From Trichuris trichiura (Eukaryota > Nematoda > Enoplea > Trichinellida > Trichuridae): a DNA stretch of 64,000 bases. The translations under genes and the position numbers were made by a program. Where the stretch lies: NCBI GenBank assembly GCA_037903355.1, contig JBAJFE010000037.1, positions 62,001-126,000 on the forward strand, read 5' to 3'. The notes beneath the pieces are model-generated. The model worked only from the letters and a program-made list of their open reading frames with translations. It ran no database searches and was not told where the DNA came from. Positions 59,947 to 64,000 of this stretch are shown one piece after another (the first letter of the stretch is position 1; every line of letters begins with the position of its first letter).

Positions 59947-61910
59947 TTTTGGTTTTGCTGAAAACGCGGATCGAACGTATGTTATTCCTGCTGCGCGAAA
60001 TGAAAACAGTAGCAAGAGGTAGAAGACGGCTGACCCTCGCTTTTTCGATATCCGAAAAGTTGAAGTAAATCAGCGTCAAAGTGATCGATTCATTAGTGAA
60101 AGACATTTGAAAAAATTCGAACCCGTCATTCTTAAGAGAAGGACCAGGGAAGGCAGAACTATCAAAATGACAGTAGGAAAGGATGTAGGTGGCGCTGGAG
60201 AGATACATGGGTGTTGGCGGGAAACGCCTCAAAAACAAAAGCCTAAACGTGAAAATAGCCATGCTTTTGCCTCGGAAAAAGGCCATGATGATGAAAACGA
60301 ACCTGAATTGCTAACATGAGATATGCGTACGCATGACAGAAAGAAAGGTAACTATCGCTAAAAACTACCCTAAAACTGACTACCGCCAAACACGGTTGGC
60401 TTCTGCCGCTTTGGAATGGACGGAAAGGTGAAAACGGTCAGACAGCGAAAGATGCCCCTTTGAGTTCTGATTAAGCGGCGATTCAAGGTGACAAAGGTCA
60501 AACTGTTTAACGCTAATGTCCAAACCGCTGTACTGGTGCAAAGGTTTTTAAACTAAACTGTGCGGGCGACACCTACTCAACCAGCCAAACGGTCAAACGA
60601 AGTTGGACAAAAAACACAAAATACACCCGGTTCACAACGTTACTTACAATGTTAAGCATTGAAATTTGAAATTTATTTCATTCGTACCTTTGGTAGTAAA
60701 TCCACAAAGGTCACAAGTCAAGATGTCAAGAAGAACTGGACCTCCGACCAACGATCAACTGGAACAATAGCACAATGAATACCGAAATCAAAAATGATGC
60801 GGAGGTACAAATCAGTAACTGGCTAGAGCTGACGATCTTAAAGTCACTGCCAAATTTATTATTTAAATAATTGGTTGGTTTAAGTTAAAAATCTTACGTG
60901 CAAACATATTAATTGCATTATCAAGCGCTTTAGTTAATTTAAGTTTTTTTTAAAACCTTAGCAATAGTGCAATATTTGCCGTTAATATTATCGGAAAACT
61001 TTTTTTTCGTAGCGGATGTCTATTGTTTCAATTATGCTGCAGAAACAACCCTGAACATAAACAGAAAGCTACGCGAGCTAATAAAAAAATGCCTTTAGAG
61101 GAAACTAGCCTAGCTAGATGCATTCAATAATTCAGGCAAGCATGATAATGCTGACGGAACGCATTAGGCAATAGCTGTTTGCGTAAAACTGGAATACTAA
61201 TTGAATTCCTACAGTAGGTCGTTAGAAGAAATTAAGTATATGTAAGTAAGACAACTGAACTTCCAAATTCGCTACTTCTTTGAGTTTCGATCCAATGGTT
61301 TTCAAGTTAACAGCTAAATGACGATTTAATGGCGCTAATTACATCGCGTCCGATGCCCCGTAACGCCTTGTATGAACAGCTTTCCAACGCCGCTGTATTT
61401 ACATAATGTAGGCAAATAATTTAGCAGAGTATTCTTCCCTTACTACAAGCAAAATGAATGTAGAGTCCAAATCGCTTTTTTGCGACAAAGTATACCGATC
61501 AGACAATCGTCCAGTAACTTTAAACGAAATCTCGACCGGCGCGTCTGACGCCTACATAACAAGCCTGTCTGCCGTTTGCGGGATACACTGAAACTATGAC
61601 GTGCGGAACAGTATCGTTGATGCTTGCCCTGATCAAGCTTGTTAAATGTTCGGGAAAATCTTCGGTGGAATAGAGCATCTAAATCGAATTTCTTTGGTTT
61701 TAATGAACGCCTAATGAATGCTTACAGCCTATTAAGTAATCAAAGGCGTTGGAAACAAAACTTGCGGCAAGGAAGCGCTACAAACGCACACAAGCTTTCG
61801 TTAACAGACGGTTTCGACAAATGATTGTTTATACAAACAGCTGTAATGATTTACGTTCGTCTGGATGCTACAGCCGGCAAACAAATGTAAATACCGAAAG
61901 CTCGTGAAAG
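59947..61910. other. divergent intergenic region
   Basis: About 2 kb between the ZSWIM8 start (-) and the DNase II-like start (+). AT-rich between 60800 and 61500. Open frames at 60107-60319 and 61639-61824 are unrecognised. Confidence 0.4.
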
Positions 61911-63205
61911 ATGACGCATTGGAAGTTCCTGCTCCGATTTTTCGCTGCCTTTTATTTTCCCGTGAGCGCAAGCGCTGTTCCGATGGTATGCGGTGATATC
62001 AGACCATTCGGTATGGTAGACTGGTAGGATAATTCAAATTGAACAAGCAAAATTTCAAATGATCTTACTGTAATATTTCAGGGGGATATTTTACAAGCTT
62101 CCAAGGACGGCACTTGCCGAAGTAATCATGGCGAATACCAATCCAACTTGGGAAGCTTTACCAATCGACCTTAGCGAAGATGTTGACACGAATCCTTTGA
62201 GAAATACGCTCAAACCAATTCTCTCGGCAAAAGACAACAAAAACATAATAGCATACAGCAATCACGCACCCGGGGCGTCGACTGAACTGGGCAAGGAGTC
62301 ACCTAGCAAAGGTAGAAAAAGTGTAGAAAGAAGATAAACCCGGGAAACTTCTGGCGCACTTGTAGGGATGCTCGCTTGGGAAGACTCAGACGGCGTATGG
62401 GTGGTCCACACTTTGCCTAAATGGCCAAATATGAATGCATCGGACTTCGTTCCTGCCGACTTTCCGGCAAGCGAAAAAGCTGCGATAATAATGTGCATTA
62501 TCGTGCCTCAGGAAGCAATGTCGACCTTAGGTAACGACATTTCTTTTGTTAACAGCATTTATACTTAATCTTTTTGAAAAGGCGAAACTCTGACATACCA
62601 AGAACCTATGGTTTACTTTTGGAAAGACGCCAACAAATCTCCTTTGCTTTCCAGCGACAAACATTTCCATCGCTTAATACAAGGCCAAAAGTTAGCATAC
62701 TCACCATTCACTTATTATCAGCACTTTCTTAGCACGTTTGGAAAATTCTCTATCCGTTTGTATTCAAAATCAAGGAAAGGACATTTGGGTAACAGCTATT
62801 TTCTTGTCGAAATCCGTACGAGCTGAACTTATGCCTACAGATATATATTCTCGATATGTAACAATGGTTGCGCGTGCTGGTTTGAATGTTTGGAGTAGTT
62901 TGGGCAAATACATGAAGCTTCCCAGCGGCTGCACCGGTGAATGGAAAACGCAAAATCTGCTTGGTCCGTCAGTAAAAGTAAATAAGATCACAATTTCAAG
63001 GGACGACGATACGTCAAGATGGGCCGTAACAACGGGAAATACGCTTCCGCTTTTCTGCGTCAGCAATGCGGATCGGAGGGTACTGCTGCAAGCCGATGCT
63101 CGCCTTGGCTGCATGTATGCTTCTTGTAGAGGTCCCATACGGCGGTATCGTCAGGCGTTGTTTGCATTGAAAATGCGGAGCTGCGCCAACTGTTTCAATC
63201 CGTAG
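61911..63205 (+). CDS. DNase II-like secreted protein, catalytic His lost
   Basis: Five exons: 61911-62023, 62082-62311, 62366-62530, 62582-62690 and 62722-63205, giving 366 residues. A signal peptide (MTHWKFLLRFFAAFYFPVSASA) precedes the mature start CGDIRPFGMVDWGIFYKLP, which matches the DNase II N-terminus (C.D...VDW...YKLP). Further DNase II blocks are DGVWVVHTLPKWP, LTYQEPMVY and DIYSRYVTMVARAGLNV. DNase II needs two HxK-type sites. Here the position of the first (HTKG in active enzymes) reads PSKG across the exon 2/3 junction, and the second (HSKWCV) reads TSRWAV, so both catalytic His are replaced. It is likely a secreted, non-nucleolytic family member, as described among Trichinella and Trichuris excretory proteins. 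The link from exon 4 to exon 5 needs a 31-bp intron or else a frameshift. Confidence 0.75.
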
Positions 63206-64000
63206 CGGCAACATCGAACTTGGAAGCATGTTAGTAATGTGCAGCAAAGAATCTGCGTCTCCGGCCTTCGTTGTCACATTACCTTGTTTATCAGTGTAAC
63301 TTTCGACGGCAAAGGGCTGCCAGAGTGAAAAAATTGAAAACATGTGCATGCATTTAATTTTGCATATTTAACCAGTTTGTCTAATTAACATTAAACAGCA
63401 GGGTCTACTTGCCACCCGATGGTTAAGCAAATGTGCTCACGCGCGCAAAGCAGCGTGAAACAGGTGTGGTCTTCGAAATCGTTTCACGTAACACTACCAC
63501 GGGAGCAAACGAGCCGCTGTCCTTTTACTAGAATAACAAAAGTCGAACAGCAGAATTGTGAGGTGCCTTCTAAGGTTAAGAAGTGCCGAAAAAGCAGGTC
63601 GAATGCAAAGTTTTGACCGCAGAAAGCGGGGAAAAAGGTGCGAATAAAAGAAAGCCGAAAAACAACTCGATGGATATCGTTCAGGGGATCTTTTCAGATA
63701 TCCGCCCGCAGACGTACAGTAATTTGAATGGTGAGCAAAAAATGCGGGTACATCCTGCCAAAAACCTACAGTAAAAACGACTTGGCACGTTGGCTGTTGG
63801 TTGAATATACCTGCGTTTCTTTATTAACCGGTATTGTTACTGTAGTTTGCCGGCGGTTGTACGAAAACGTTTCGTTGAAGTTACAAATCAGGCGAATTTG
63901 CATGTAAAGTTGCATTAGTGTATTAAGAAAAGGCAGTAATGAAGGAAAATGTGCAAAATAAAAGCTTTATTTACGATAGAAAGAATGGTAGACTTTGGCA
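63206..64000. other. window end, nothing firm
   Basis: A basic plus-strand frame (63419-63616, ATG start) and an overlapping Lys-rich one (63583-63774) could belong to a gene running past the window, but no domain is recognisable. An AATAAA lies at 63957-63962. Confidence 0.3.

Overview
This is eukaryotic nuclear DNA, most likely from a clade I (Dorylaimia) nematode such as Trichuris. The evidence is compact multi-exon genes with introns mostly of 45-65 bp, GT-AG splicing, moderate GC content, a nematode CLC/claudin-like gene and a diverged DNase II-like secreted protein. The genus is inferred and could not be checked. All gene models were built by eye: exon junctions were chosen by GT/AG signals, reading phase and remembered family conservation.

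Layout. Positions 1-17 kb are repeat-rich. They hold a divergent pair of inverted arms (about 465-2339 and 7028-8770), a decayed mariner transposon (2341-3744), two directly repeated copies of a small secreted peptide-precursor gene (5986-6402 and 10975-11396, both minus), a 369-bp solo LTR inside the second copy (10009-10377) and three MITE or foldback elements (13083-13457, 14132-14310, about 14537-14713). From 17.6 kb the window becomes gene-dense: a claudin/CLC-like protein (+, 17690-19204), synaptojanin (-, 19705-26158, 18 exons), splicing factor SF3A2 (+, 26730-27729), CDP-diacylglycerol synthase (-, 27880-30210, 10 exons), 2-oxoglutarate dehydrogenase E1 (+, 31654-36523, 16 exons), an unassigned SH3 protein (+, about 38712-45378), mitochondrial aldehyde dehydrogenase (-, 46712-50838, 13 exons) with a BRI3/LITAF-like gene nested in one intron on the opposite strand (48452-48787), TFIIA gamma (-, 52029-52409), a ZSWIM8/EBAX-1 ubiquitin-ligase receptor (-, 54023-59946) and a DNase II-like protein lacking both catalytic histidines (+, 61911-63205).

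How the genes relate. There is no operon of related function. OGDH and ALDH2 both act in mitochondria. Synaptojanin and CDP-DAG synthase both act in phosphoinositide metabolism (dephosphorylation and resynthesis) and lie close together, with only SF3A2 between them. Synaptojanin/SF3A2 and CDP-DAG synthase/OGDH are divergent pairs that could share promoters.

The most unusual items are the duplicated precursors of an aromatic- and proline-rich peptide released after a Lys-Arg site, the DNase II pseudoenzyme, the nested gene in a probable GC-AG intron, and a hammerhead-like RNA motif beside the inverted repeat. No rRNA, tRNA or CRISPR was seen.
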